The translations under genes and the position numbers were made by a program. From NCBI GenBank assembly GCA_000719695.1, contig JOHN01000003.1, forward strand, positions 62,001-126,000: 64,000 bases of DNA, read 5' to 3'. The notes below the pieces were generated by a model, which saw nothing but the letters and a program-made list of their open reading frames with translations, searched no databases and was not told the origin of the DNA. Of this stretch, positions 46,440 through 57,900 are shown one piece after another. Position 1 is the first letter of the stretch, and each line of letters begins with the position of its first letter. This stretch comes from Streptomyces sp. NRRL F-6131. Lineage in GTDB: Bacteria; Actinomycetota; Actinomycetes; Streptomycetales; Streptomycetaceae.

Positions 46440-48073
46440 GCAGCACCGGATGGCTCGCCGCCGCCGGCGGCGGCACCCAGAGCATCCCCGCCCCGCACAT
46501 CGAGTACGGCCAGCTCTCGCCGATGCTGGTGGTGTTCGGCGCCGCCGTGGTCGGCATCCTGCTGGAGGCCTTCCTGCCCCGGCGGCTGCGGCACTGGGCC
46601 CAGGTGGTGACCGCCCTGGTCGGCCTGGCCGGCGCCTTCGTCGCCGTCCTGGTGCTCGCCGCGCAGGGCTACGGCACCACCAAGGTCGACGCGGTCGCCA
46701 TGGGCTCGGTCGCCCTGGACGGTCCGACGCTGTTCCTGCAGGGCGTGATCCTGCTGGTCGCGGTGGTCGCGGTGCTGACCTACGCCGAGCGCCGGCTGGA
46801 GCCCAAGGCCGGCGGGGAGCCGGCCGACGCGTTCGCCGCCCAGGCGGCCGCCACCCCCGGCGGTGAGCAGGAGCGCAGCGCGATCCGGGCCGGCTTCACC
46901 ACCAGTGAGGTCTTCCCGCTCACCATGTTCGCGGTCGGCGGCATGCTGCTGTTCCCCGCCGCCAACGACCTGCTGACCATGTTCGTGGCGCTGGAGGTCT
47001 TCTCCCTCCCGCTCTACCTGCTCTGCGCGCTGGCCCGGCGCCGTCGGCTGCTCTCCCAGGAGGCGGCGGTCAAGTACTTCCTGCTGGGCGCCTTCGCCTC
47101 GGCGTTCTTCCTGTTCGGCACCGCGCTGCTGTACGGCTACGCGGGCAGCGTGCGGCTCGGCGAGATCGCGGACGTCATCTCCGGCAACGCGCTGCTGACC
47201 CCGGCGCTGGTCTCCTCGACCCAGAACGACGCCCTGCTGCTGGTGGGCCTGGCGATGCTGACGGTCGGTCTGCTCTTCAAGGTCGGCGCGGTGCCGTTCC
47301 ACTCCTGGACCCCGGACGTCTACCAGGGCGCGCCGACCCCGGTCACCGGCTTCATGGCGGCGGCGACCAAGGTCGCCGCGTTCGGCGCCGTGCTGCGGCT
47401 GTTCTACGTGGCCTTCCCGGCGCTGCGGCTGGACTGGCGGCCGGTGCTCTGGGGTGTGGCGATCCTCACCATGGTGGTCGGCGCGGTCCTGGCCGTCACC
47501 CAGCAGGACGTGAAGCGGCTGCTCGCCTACTCCTCGATCGCGCACGCCGGTTTCATCCTCACCGGTGTGATCGCCAGCAACCGGCAGGGCGTCGGTTCGG
47601 TGCTCTTCTACCTGCTGGCGTACTCCTTCGTGACGCTCGGCGCGTTCGCCGTGGTCACCCTGGTGCGCGACTCCAAGGGCGAGGCCACCCACCTGTCCAG
47701 CTGGGCCGGTCTCGGCCGGCGCTCCCCGTTGGTCGCGGCGGTGTTCGCGCTCTTCCTGCTGGCCTTCGCGGGCATCCCGCTGACCTCCGGGTTCACCGGC
47801 AAGTTCGCGGTCTTCCAGGCCGCGGCGGCCGGCGGGGCGACCCCGCTGGTGATCGTGGGCGTGCTCAGCTCGGCGGTGGCGGCGTTCTTCTACATCCGGG
47901 TCATCGTGCTGATGTTCTTCTCCGACCCGCAGCCGGGCGGTCCGACCGTCGCCATCCCGAGCGCCTTCACGGCGACCGCGATCGGCGTCGGCGTGCTGGT
48001 CACGATCGGGCTCGGACTGCTGCCGCAGTACTTCCTGGATCTCGCCTCGAAGGCGGTGTTCTTCGTCGGCTGA
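46436..48073 (+). CDS. nuoN: NADH-quinone oxidoreductase subunit N
   Basis: A 545-residue antiporter-like subunit, last gene of the operon. Landmarks are LFKVGAVPFHSWTPDVYQGAPTPVTGFMAAATKVAAF and QQDVKRLLAYSSIAHAGFIL, with MFVALEVFSLPLYLLCALARR providing the conserved channel Glu. GTG 46436 overlaps the nuoM stop. A hairpin at 48135-48167 ends the operon. Confidence 0.97.
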   Translation: MSSTGWLAAAGGGTQSIPAPHIEYGQLSPMLVVFGAAVVGILLEAFLPRRLRHWAQVVTALVGLAGAFVAVLVLAAQGYGTTKVDAVAMGSVALDGPTLFLQGVILLVAVVAVLTYAERRLEPKAGGEPADAFAAQAAATPGGEQERSAIRAGFTTSEVFPLTMFAVGGMLLFPAANDLLTMFVALEVFSLPLYLLCALARRRRLLSQEAAVKYFLLGAFASAFFLFGTALLYGYAGSVRLGEIADVISGNALLTPALVSSTQNDALLLVGLAMLTVGLLFKVGAVPFHSWTPDVYQGAPTPVTGFMAAATKVAAFGAVLRLFYVAFPALRLDWRPVLWGVAILTMVVGAVLAVTQQDVKRLLAYSSIAHAGFILTGVIASNRQGVGSVLFYLLAYSFVTLGAFAVVTLVRDSKGEATHLSSWAGLGRRSPLVAAVFALFLLAFAGIPLTSGFTGKFAVFQAAAAGGATPLVIVGVLSSAVAAFFYIRVIVLMFFSDPQPGGPTVAIPSAFTATAIGVGVLVTIGLGLLPQYFLDLASKAVFFVG

Positions 48074-48134
48074 CCGTCCGCCGACGGACCGGCCGAAGGG
48101 CCCGGCGAAGACCCCGTCCGACCGCTCCGACGAC

Positions 48135-48167
48135 CGTCCGGGTCGCGCCCCCCGCGCGGCCCGGACG
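48135..48167 (+). terminator. Terminator after the nuo operon
   Basis: CGTCCGGG (48135-48142) pairs with CCCGGACG (48160-48167), with a smaller CGCG/CGCG stem in the loop. Confidence 0.6.
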
Positions 48168-48330
48168 TGTCGTTCGGGCATCCGTGCTGGCCAGCGGGGA
48201 CGCCCGGCGCATGACAGAGCCGCACGCCCGTGCAGTGATCCACTCGCGACCGGATACCCTGCCTGTATGGCCAGCGGCGGCACTCAGGGACCGGGCCGCT
48301 AGATCGACCAGGGACAGAGGAGTGGTCTTC

Positions 48331-49341
48331 GTGACCGTCGTGGGACCCTTTGGGCTCAGCGTGCAGGACCGCGATCTGACCCGTGACGTCCAGGCCGGGA
48401 TGGACGCGGTGGAGATCGCGCTCGCCGAGGCCGTCAAGAGCGACGTCCCCTTCATCACCGTCACCGCCAGCCATCTGATGGCCGCCGGCGGCAAGCGCTT
48501 CCGCCCGCTGCTGGTACTGCTGTCCGCCCAGTTCGGCGACGCCGGTGCGTCCGGCGTGATCCCGGCCGCCGTCGTCGTCGAGCTCACCCACCTCGCCACG
48601 CTGTACCACGACGACGTCATGGACGAGGCCCCGGTCAGACGGGGCGCGCCCAGCGCCAACTCGCGCTGGGACAACTCGGTCGCCATCCTGACCGGCGACT
48701 TCCTCTTCTCCCGTGCTTCCCAGGTGCTCGCCGACCTCGGTCCGGAGGCCGTCCGGCTGCAGGCCGACGCGTTCGAGCGGCTGGTCACCGGCCAGATCCT
48801 GGAGACCGCCGGCCCCGGCCCGGACGACGACCCGCTCGACCACTACCTGAACGTGCTGGCCGGGAAGACCGGATCGCTGATCGCCGTCTCCTGCCGGATA
48901 GGAGCGCTGGCCGCCGGCGCCGAGCCGTGGGTGATCGACATCCTCAGCTCCTTCGGCGAGCGGATCGGCGTCGCCTTCCAGCTGGCCGACGACGTGCTCG
49001 ACATCGCCAGCGACGGTCACGAGTCCGGCAAGACCCCCGGCACCGACCTGCGCGAGGGCATCGAGACCCTGCCGACCCTGCTGCTGCGGCAGATGGCCGC
49101 CGACCCGGCGGACCCGGCCGACGCCCGGCTGCGCGAGCTGCTCCGCCAGGACCTCGCCGACGACGAGCTGCACGCCGAGACCCTGCGGCTGCTGCGCCGC
49201 CACCCGGCCCTGGAGCACGCCCGCCGGGAGACCCTGCGGCACGCCGAGGAGGCCCGCGCGATGCTGGACCCGCTCCCGGACGGTCCGGCCAAGGACGCGC
49301 TCCAGGCGCTCTGCGACTCGGTGGCCATCCGCACCATGTGA
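48331..49341 (+). CDS. Trans long-chain polyprenyl diphosphate synthase (probable menaquinone side chain)
   Basis: A 336-residue all-trans isoprenyl diphosphate synthase that condenses isopentenyl diphosphate onto an allylic primer. The first Asp-rich motif is LYHDDVMDEAPVRRG (DDxxD) with small residues upstream, typical of long-chain products, and the second is FQLADDVLDIASD; GGKRFRPLL binds substrate. Its position directly after nuo and near ubiE points to the C40-C45 menaquinone chain, though chain length is not provable here. GTG 48331 follows GAGGAG; ATACCCTGC (48254-48262) upstream resembles a sequence upstream of mqnA. Confidence 0.92.
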   Translation: MTVVGPFGLSVQDRDLTRDVQAGMDAVEIALAEAVKSDVPFITVTASHLMAAGGKRFRPLLVLLSAQFGDAGASGVIPAAVVVELTHLATLYHDDVMDEAPVRRGAPSANSRWDNSVAILTGDFLFSRASQVLADLGPEAVRLQADAFERLVTGQILETAGPGPDDDPLDHYLNVLAGKTGSLIAVSCRIGALAAGAEPWVIDILSSFGERIGVAFQLADDVLDIASDGHESGKTPGTDLREGIETLPTLLLRQMAADPADPADARLRELLRQDLADDELHAETLRLLRRHPALEHARRETLRHAEEARAMLDPLPDGPAKDALQALCDSVAIRTM

Positions 49342-49644
49342 CGCCCGCGGCCGACGCCGGCGGGCGGTGTCCGCACGGCCCGCCGCGCAGCCGTGCCACG
49401 CAGCCGTGCCGCACCGCCCGACCACGGGGGCCCGGCCACGCGCACCCGGCGGTGCGGCCCGACCGCACCGGCCGACCGCACCGGCCGACCGCACCGGCCG
49501 ACCGCACCGGCCGAACACACCGCCCGGAGCCGCCGCGAGCGCTCCGGCACGAATTGCCCTCCGGCGTCCCTGGACGCGCGGCGATGGGGGAGACTGACAC
49601 CCGTCAGCACCGTGTCCGCAGCTCCGCCCACCCGGAAGGCCGCC
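49342..49644. other. Intergenic region dominated by a 13-bp tandem repeat
   Basis: About 300 bases between the polyprenyl synthase and the response regulator. Apart from the repeat at 49459-49510 and a GCAGCCGTGCC direct duplication near 49386-49410, no structure or gene was recognised. Confidence 0.6.
49459..49510. repeat. 13-bp tandem repeat, four exact copies
   Basis: CCGACCGCACCGG occurs four times head to tail without a mismatch; diverged partial copies continue on the right side (CCGAACACACCGC). A period of 13 is not a multiple of three, arguing against a coding origin. Confidence 0.9.
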
Positions 49645-50307
49645 ATGCTTCGCGTCGTCATCGCCGAGGACTCCGTACTGCTGCGGGAGGGTCTGACCCG
49701 GCTGCTCACCGATCGCGGTCTGGAGGTCGTGGCGGGCGTCGCGGACGGCGACGCGCTGATCAGCACCATCCACGAGCTGGCCGCCGCCGACGCGCTGCCC
49801 GACGTGGTGGTCTCGGACGTGCGGATGCCCCCCACCCACACCGACGAGGGGCTGCGGGCCTGTGTCACGCTCCGCGGTCGCTATCCGGAGCTCGGTGTCC
49901 TGGTGCTTTCGCAGTTCGTCGAGGAGCGCTACGCCTCCGAACTGCTGGCCGGATCGACCCGGGGCGTCGGCTACCTGCTGAAGGACCGGGTCGCCGAGGT
50001 GCGCGAGTTCGTGGACGCGGTGGTCCGGGTCGCCGAGGGCGGCACCGCGCTGGACCCGGAGGTCGTCCAGCAGCTGCTGAGCCGCAGCCGCAAGGGCGAC
50101 GTGCTGGCCGGGCTGACCCCGCGCGAGCGCGAGGTGCTGGGGCTGATGGCGGAGGGCCGGACCAACACCGCGGTGGCCAAGCAGCTGGTGGTCTCGGAGG
50201 GCGCGGTGGAGAAGCACGTCAGCAACATCTTCCTCAAGCTGGGGCTGGCGCAGAGCCCCGGGGACCACCGCCGGGTGCTCGCCGTGCTCACTTATCTGAA
50301 TTCCTGA
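49645..50307 (+). CDS. Orphan NarL/LuxR-family response regulator
   Basis: A 220-residue regulator with a receiver domain (phospho-acceptor Asp in [16 protein letters not shown]; acidic pair in IAEDS; Lys in YLLKDR) and a C-terminal LuxR helix-turn-helix ([40 protein letters not shown]). No histidine kinase is adjacent, so its input is unknown. GGAAGG precedes ATG 49645. It lies between the polyprenyl synthase and korAB. Confidence 0.92.
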   Translation: MLRVVIAEDSVLLREGLTRLLTDRGLEVVAGVADGDALISTIHELAAADALPDVVVSDVRMPPTHTDEGLRACVTLRGRYPELGVLVLSQFVEERYASELLAGSTRGVGYLLKDRVAEVREFVDAVVRVAEGGTALDPEVVQQLLSRSRKGDVLAGLTPREREVLGLMAEGRTNTAVAKQLVVSEGAVEKHVSNIFLKLGLAQSPGDHRRVLAVLTYLNS

Positions 50308-50541
50308 CCGGCTCGCCGCCGGGCCGCCCACGGCCATCATTCGCACGCGAACCGTCCTCCCCGGGCCGGGTACCGTTCCGGTCGCCCACGGTGTTGTTTA
50401 TGAGTGCGGCGGTGATTTTCCGCCGCATCGGGGAGTTCCGTCCAAGGCAATCCTTACCCGCATAGGATGCGAGAGGTGCACCAGGCGGACGGGGCACACG
50501 GCTCACGCCCGCGGCTGGTGCCCACGAGGAGGTCCGCGGCA

Positions 50542-52517
<1,976 letters not shown>

Positions 52518-52521
<4 letters not shown>

Positions 52522-53570
52522 GCGAGAAGTTCCCCTCGTTGAAGCTGGTCCCGAAGGCCGACGCGCCGCAGAGCGCCAAGGAGTTCAAGACCGACCAGGA
52601 GGTCCGCTGGTGCCCGGGCTGCGGTGACTACGCGATCCTGGCCGCGGTACAGGCCTTCATGCCGGAGCTGGGGATCAGACGGGAGAACACCGTCTTCGTC
52701 TCCGGTATCGGCTGCTCGTCCCGTTTCCCGTACTACATGAACACCTATGGGGTGCACTCGATCCACGGCCGTGCTCCGGCAATCGCCACCGGGTTGGCCT
52801 CCTCCCGGCGGGACCTCAGCGTCTGGGTGGTGACCGGCGACGGCGACGCGCTGTCGATCGGCGGCAACCATCTGATCCACGCGCTGCGCCGGAATGTGAA
52901 TCTGAAGATCCTGCTGTTCAACAACCGCATCTACGGCCTGACCAAGGGGCAGTACTCGCCGACCAGCGAGGTCGGCAAGATCACCAAGTCCACGCCGATG
53001 GGTTCGCTGGACGCCCCGTTCAACCCGCTCTCGCTGGCCATCGGCGCGGAGGCCACCTTCGTCGCCCGGACCATCGACTCCGACCGCCAGCACCTCCAGT
53101 CGGTGCTGCGGGCGGCCGCCGAGCACGAGGGCACGGCGCTGGTCGAGATCTACCAGAACTGCAACATCTTCAACGACGGGGCCTTCGAGGTGCTGAAGGA
53201 GCCCGGCACCCGGGACGAGGCGCTGATCAGGCTGGAGCACGGGCAGCCGATCCGGTTCGGGGCCGACCGGGCCCGCGGGGTCTTCCGGGGCGCCGACGGC
53301 GAGTTGACGGTCGGTGTCGTCACGGCGGAGAACGAGTCGGCGGTGCTGGTCCACGACGCCCACGCGGCCGGCCCGGCGACGGCGTTCGCGCTCTCCCGGA
53401 TCGCCGACGCGGACACCCTGCACCACACCCCGATCGGTGTGCTGCGCGAGGTCCGCCGGCCGGTGTACGACGAACTGATGGCCGACCAGCTGGACACCGC
53501 CGTCGCCGAACGAGGTGAGGGCGACCTGGCCTCGCTGCTCGCGGGCGGTGACACCTGGACGGTCGACTGA
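52518..53570 (+). CDS. korB: 2-oxoglutarate:ferredoxin oxidoreductase, beta subunit
   Basis: A 350-residue thiamine-diphosphate and [4Fe-4S] subunit. Cluster ligands are seen in VRWCPGCGDYA and the later GIGCSSRFPYY; the TPP/Mg motif is VVTGDGDALSIGGNHLIHALRRN ... LLFNNRIYGLTKGQYSP. It translates from an ATGA overlap with korA and is followed by a strong terminator. Confidence 0.95.
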
Positions 53571-53600
53571 CCCCGGCCGCCCTGCCGACCGCACGTGAAG

Positions 53601-53634
53601 CGGCGCCCCCCGACCGTCCGGTCCGGGGGCGCCG
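53601..53634. terminator. Strong bidirectional terminator after korB
   Basis: CGGCGCCCCC (53601-53610) pairs with GGGGGCGCCG (53625-53634); the stem continues inside as GACC/GGTC after one C-C mismatch. A short T-run (GTTT) follows on the plus strand. Confidence 0.82.
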
Positions 53635-53713
53635 CCGTTTCACGGTGCCGTTGCTCCTGCTGTCGGTACTGCCGGTACTGCCGGTGCTGCCGCGGCCGGG
53701 GCCGGGGCCGCTG

Positions 53714-54100
53714 TCAGTGCTGCTGCTCCGCCCACTCCACGAGCTGGACCACGACCCCGTTCGGGTCGGTGACCTGGAAGAGCTTCTCGCCCCACGGCTC
53801 CTCGCGCAGCGCCATGGTGATCTCCACTCCGGCGGCCCGCAGTCGGGCCTCCTCGGCGGCGACGTCGGCGACCACGAAGGCGAGGATCAGTCCGGCGGCG
53901 ACCTGGTCGCGGAACCCCTCGGGCAGGACGTCGGTCCCGCGCCGGAGGAGGACCACGTTCACCCCGGCGCTGTCGTGCCCGAGCGAAACGAACCCGTCCG
54001 CCGCCATCTGTTCGGCGAACCCGAAGTGCTCCCGCAGGAACGCGGCGGACGCCTCGACGTCCTCGACGGTGAGTGAAACGGCGGAGGAAGTGATCTGCAT
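53714..54100 (-). CDS. VOC-family (glyoxalase/bleomycin-resistance fold) protein
   Basis: A 128-residue protein with the paired beta-alpha-beta3 modules of the vicinal oxygen chelate fold: SSAVSLTVEDVEASAAFLREHFGF in the first half and LAFVVADVAAEEARLRAAGVEI ... EKLFQVTDPNGVVVQLVEW in the second. Single-module pairs like this bind metals or sequester antibiotics; the substrate is unknown. GAGAGGA precedes ATG 54100. A 29-bp inverted repeat lies about 30-60 bases upstream of the start. Confidence 0.87.
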   Translation of the reverse strand: MQITSSAVSLTVEDVEASAAFLREHFGFAEQMAADGFVSLGHDSAGVNVVLLRRGTDVLPEGFRDQVAAGLILAFVVADVAAEEARLRAAGVEITMALREEPWGEKLFQVTDPNGVVVQLVEWAEQQH

Positions 54101-54128
54101 GCTCTGGGATCCTCTCGTCGACAATATC

Positions 54129-54157
54129 CCGTACGCAGTACACTATACACAGTACGG
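54129..54157. promoter_or_regulatory. Inverted repeat overlapping the VOC gene promoter
   Basis: CCGTAC (54129-54134) and GTACGG (54152-54157) are inverted across 17 bases; CAGTAC also occurs twice directly inside. On the minus strand TATAGTG between the arms is a good -10, so a bound dimer would block the promoter. Confidence 0.55.
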
Positions 54158-54254
54158 AGAATGAGGCCACAGTGATCCCGATCACGTTCGAAGCGTGCGT
54201 TCGGCCCCGGCCCCGTTCGGTCCGGTCCAGTCCGGCCCCGTCCGGTCCGGGCGG

Positions 54255-54455
54255 TCAGTCCAGTCCTGGCAGCGTCTCCTGGTCGACCTCGCGACGGACC
54301 ACCCGCTCGGCGGGGTCGCGGCACTCGGGACCGAGGCGCAGGATGCGCGACTCCGGGTCGTGCAGCGGGCGGTGGCAGCGGCGGCAGGTGACCCGGGGGC
54401 GGAGGACCTCGCGGGTGTCGGTGCCCGGCAGCGGGTCGGGGTCGGCGGTGGTCAT
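54255..54455 (-). CDS. Small DUF6011-like zinc-ribbon-type protein
   Basis: A 66-residue protein with the motif VTCRRCHRPLHDPESRILRLGPECR, in which C-x2-C and a later Cys sit in the C..CGRPL.....GLGPEC pattern of DUF6011 proteins found in actinomycetes and their phages. It probably binds zinc; function unknown. ATG 54455 was chosen as the last start before the conserved part; the ribosome-binding site is weak. The open frame extends upstream but into non-conserved sequence overlapping the divergent TetR gene. Confidence 0.65.
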   Translation of the reverse strand: MTTADPDPLPGTDTREVLRPRVTCRRCHRPLHDPESRILRLGPECRDPAERVVRREVDQETLPGLD

Positions 54456-54507
54456 GGGTCCGACGGTACCGGCGGGCACGGCGGGCGCGACGTGAAAGGA
54501 TCGAGCC

Positions 54508-55275
54508 ATGGCCAGTGATCGCAGCAGTGCCGGGGACCCGGCGCGCACGCTCGCGCTGCTCTGGGGCGTGTCGGCGGAGGAGAAACCCGGCCGGCGCGGG
54601 CCCCGGCAGGCGAAGTCCCCGGCGGAGATCGCCGCCGCCGCGATCGCGGTCGCGGACGCCGAGGGGGTGGACGCCGTGACCATGCGGCGGGTCGCCCAGG
54701 AGCTGGGCGTCTCCCCGATGGCGCTCTACACCTACGTGCCCGGCAAGGCCGAACTGCTCGACCTGATGCTGGACACCGTCTACGCCGCCGTCCCCCGCAC
54801 CGCCCCCGTCGACGACGGCTGGCGGGCCCGGGTCACCGCCGTCGCCGAGGACAACCGCGCGCTCCACCGGGCCCACCCGTGGATCGCCGCCGTCGCCACC
54901 AGTCGCCCGCCGCTCGGCCCGGGCGTGATGGCCAAGTACGAGTACGAGCTGCGCGCCTTCGAGGGCACCGGTCTGTCCGACGTCGACCTCGACGCCGCGC
55001 TCACCCATGTGCTCGGCTTCGTGCAGACCTGTGCGCGGATGGCCGCCGACGAGCGCGCCGCGCAGCAGGACAGCGCGATGACCGACGCCCAGTGGTGGGC
55101 CGCCAACGCGGAGTTGCTGGCCCGGGTCTTCGACCCCGCGCGCTACCCCGTCGCGGCCCGGGTCGGCGCCGCCGCCGGCGAGGCGCACGGCGCCGCGTAC
55201 GACCCCGACCACGCCTACGCCTTCGGCCTGGCCCGGGTGCTGGACGGCCTGGCGGCGCTGATCACGAGCGCGTAG
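54508..55275 (+). CDS. TetR/AcrR-family transcriptional regulator
   Basis: A 255-residue repressor with an N-terminal helix-turn-helix (IAAAAIAVADAEGVDAVTMRRVAQELGVSPMALYTYVPGKAELLDLM, about 45-95) and a TetR C1-like ligand domain (LHRAHPWIAAVATSRPPLGPGVMAKYEYELRAF). AAAGGA precedes ATG 54508. It is divergent from the small DUF6011 gene and its 3' end overlaps the convergent HxlR gene by 14 bases. Target operator not identified; the dyad at 54129-54157 is a candidate. Confidence 0.92.
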   Translation: MASDRSSAGDPARTLALLWGVSAEEKPGRRGPRQAKSPAEIAAAAIAVADAEGVDAVTMRRVAQELGVSPMALYTYVPGKAELLDLMLDTVYAAVPRTAPVDDGWRARVTAVAEDNRALHRAHPWIAAVATSRPPLGPGVMAKYEYELRAFEGTGLSDVDLDAALTHVLGFVQTCARMAADERAAQQDSAMTDAQWWAANAELLARVFDPARYPVAARVGAAAGEAHGAAYDPDHAYAFGLARVLDGLAALITSA

Positions 55276-55663
55276 CGCGCCCGTCGTACTCCTCGCGCGC
55301 GTCGCTGACCGCGCACATCCGGGCCTCCACCCAGTGCGCGAGCGCCGACACGTACTCGGCCGCCTCCAGGCCGAGCGGGGTGAGGCTGTAGTCGACCCTG
55401 GGCGGGATCACGGGGTGCGCCTCGCGGAGCACGAAGCCGTCCCGTTCCAGGGTCTGCAGGGTCTGCGCGAGCATCTTCTCGCTGACGCCCGAGACCCGTC
55501 GGCGCAGCTCGCTGAAGCGGTAGCCGCGCTCCCGCAGGGCGACCAGCACCAGCACCCCCCAGCGGCTGGTGACGTGCTCCAGCACGCCGCGCGACGGGCA
55601 CATGCGGTCGTAGATGTCGGGCGCCCGGTCGAGCAGGGACGAGCCCTCAGTCATTACCTCCAT
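55262..55663 (-). CDS. HxlR-family (DUF24) redox-type transcriptional regulator, QorR-like
   Basis: A 133-residue winged helix regulator. The family pattern is clear: MCPSRGVLEHVTSRWGVLVLVALRERGYRFSELRRRVSGVSEKMLAQTLQTLERDGFVLRE, with the single Cys at position 22 that in QorR, HypR and YodB senses quinones or oxidants. It is divergent from a qorB-like quinone reductase, the same arrangement as qorR-qor2 in Corynebacterium glutamicum. Starts at 55663 and 55654 are possible; GGAGG is very close to the second. The stop region overlaps the convergent TetR gene. Confidence 0.9.
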   Translation of the reverse strand: MEVMTEGSSLLDRAPDIYDRMCPSRGVLEHVTSRWGVLVLVALRERGYRFSELRRRVSGVSEKMLAQTLQTLERDGFVLREAHPVIPPRVDYSLTPLGLEAAEYVSALAHWVEARMCAVSDAREEYDGRATRS

Positions 55664-55667
55664 GTCA

Positions 55668-55705
55668 GTACCCTACTTCAAAGTGCGTACTATCCAGAAG
55701 TTAGT
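55668..55705. promoter_or_regulatory. Candidate operator of the HxlR regulator in the divergent promoter
   Basis: Two overlapping dyads: GTAC-CCT-ACTT-CA-AAGT-GC-GTAC (55668-55690) and ACTA-N9-TAGT (55689-55705). HxlR proteins such as YodB bind TACT...AGTA-type sites, and both dyads lie between the regulator and the quinone reductase genes. Confidence 0.5.
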
Positions 55706-55759
55706 GCCGTCCTTAGGGTGAGTCTCGAAGTCATCGCGACACCCATGAGGAGCAGGGAC

Positions 55760-56608
<849 letters not shown>

Positions 56609-56677
56609 GCCACAGCCGGCCGCCGGACCTTGCTCGCCGCACCCTGCTCGCCGGACCCTGCTCGCCGGACCCCGGCC

Positions 56678-56708
56678 CCGGCCCCGCCGCAGCCCCCGCC
56701 GGGGCCGG
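56678..56708 (+). terminator. GC-rich dyad after qorB
   Basis: CCGGCCCC (56678-56685) pairs with GGGGCCGG (56701-56708). A short ACCCTGCTCGCCGG direct repeat precedes it (about 56632-56670). Confidence 0.4.
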
Positions 56709-56835
56709 GCCGGGGCGGGTGCGGGGTCCGCATCGTGAGCAGTGTCATGACCAAAAACCGCATACGGAGATGACAGCCGCCTCCGCGCCCGCTACCGTCG
56801 GCTGGACACTCGCGCGCGCGGAGGGCGGACGGTCC

Positions 56836-57900
56836 ATGCCAGAGACGAACCAGCAGGAGGCCGGGCGCGGCCTCGGGTACGGATTCGCCGCCTACGGCAT
56901 ATGGGGGCTCTTCCCCCTCTTCTGGCCGCTGCTGGAGCCCGGGGCCGCCGACGACCTCCTCGCCAACCGGATGGTCTGGTCCCTGGTCGCGGTGGTCCTG
57001 CTGCTGATCGTCCAGCGGCACTGGGGCTGGATCCGCCCGCTGCTGCGCCAGCCCCGCCGGCTCGCCATGCTGGGTGTCGCCGCCACGGTGATCTCGGTCA
57101 ACTGGGGCGTCTACATCTGGGGCGTCAACTCCGGGCACGTGGTGGAGACCAGCCTCGGCTACTTCATCAACCCGCTGGTCACCATCGCCTTCGGCGTGCT
57201 GGTGCTCAAGGAGCGGCTGCGCCGGGCCCAGTGGGTGGCGGTCGGGATCGGCGCGCTCGCGGTGGCGGTGCTGACCGTCGGCTACGGGCGGCTGCCGTGG
57301 ATCGCGCTGACCCTGGCGCTCTCCTTCGCCACCTACGGCCTGTTGAAGAAGACGGTCGGGCTGAGCGGCCTGGAGAGCCTGGCCGCCGAGAGCTTCTTCA
57401 TGTTCCCCCTGGCCCTCGGCTACCTGATCCACCTGGAGCTCACCGGCCGCGGAACCTTCGGACACACCGTGCCCGGCGAGTACGGCTGGGGGCACACCGG
57501 GCTGCTGATGCTCAGCGGGCTGATCACCGCCGTCCCGCTGCTGTTCTTCGGCGCCGCGGCGGTCCGGGTGCCGCTGAGCATGCTGGGCCTGATCCAGTAC
57601 CTGGCGCCGGTGTTCCAGTTCCTGATCGGCATCGCGGTCTTCCACGAGTCGATGCCGCCCGCCCGCTGGGCCGGCTTCGCCCTGGTGTGGGCCGCGCTCG
57701 CGGTGCTCACCTGGGACGCGCTGCGGCGGGTCCGGGCCGACCGGGCCCGGACCACCGCCGCGTCCACCGCGACCGCCGCGTCCACCGCGACCGCCGCGAC
57801 CGCCGTCGTCGCGGCGTCCGCCACCGCCACCGCCACCACGGCCGGGGCCGGGGCCCCCGCCGGGACCGGGGCGCCCGACGCCGTGCCGGTCAGGCGGTGA
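56836..57900 (+). CDS. rarD: EamA-family transporter RarD
   Basis: A 354-residue ten-helix membrane protein of the RarD branch: GYGFAAYGIWGLFPLFWPLLEPGAADDLLANRMVWSL at the N-terminus, then SVNWGVYIWGVNSGHVVETSLGYFINPLVTIAFGVLVLKERL and AAAVRVPLSMLGLIQYLAPVFQFLIGIAVFHE. The E. coli member is linked to chloramphenicol resistance, but the substrate is undefined. A low-complexity Ala/Thr tail (repeated TAASTA) of about 50 residues ends the protein. GGAGGG precedes ATG 56836. The 3' end overlaps the convergent permease gene by 11 bases. Confidence 0.92.
   Translation: MPETNQQEAGRGLGYGFAAYGIWGLFPLFWPLLEPGAADDLLANRMVWSLVAVVLLLIVQRHWGWIRPLLRQPRRLAMLGVAATVISVNWGVYIWGVNSGHVVETSLGYFINPLVTIAFGVLVLKERLRRAQWVAVGIGALAVAVLTVGYGRLPWIALTLALSFATYGLLKKTVGLSGLESLAAESFFMFPLALGYLIHLELTGRGTFGHTVPGEYGWGHTGLLMLSGLITAVPLLFFGAAAVRVPLSMLGLIQYLAPVFQFLIGIAVFHESMPPARWAGFALVWAALAVLTWDALRRVRADRARTTAASTATAASTATAATAVVAASATATATTAGAGAPAGTGAPDAVPVRR

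Noticed and set aside
42806..48283. Several 500-700-codon minus-strand frames opposite nuoL, nuoM and nuoN
   Set aside because: All lie opposite clearly identified complex I genes and encode highly charged low-complexity sequence.
48184..48330. N-terminal extension of the polyprenyl synthase from 48184
   Set aside because: The extension has no family similarity and contains the likely promoter region; GTG 48331 has a good Shine-Dalgarno sequence.
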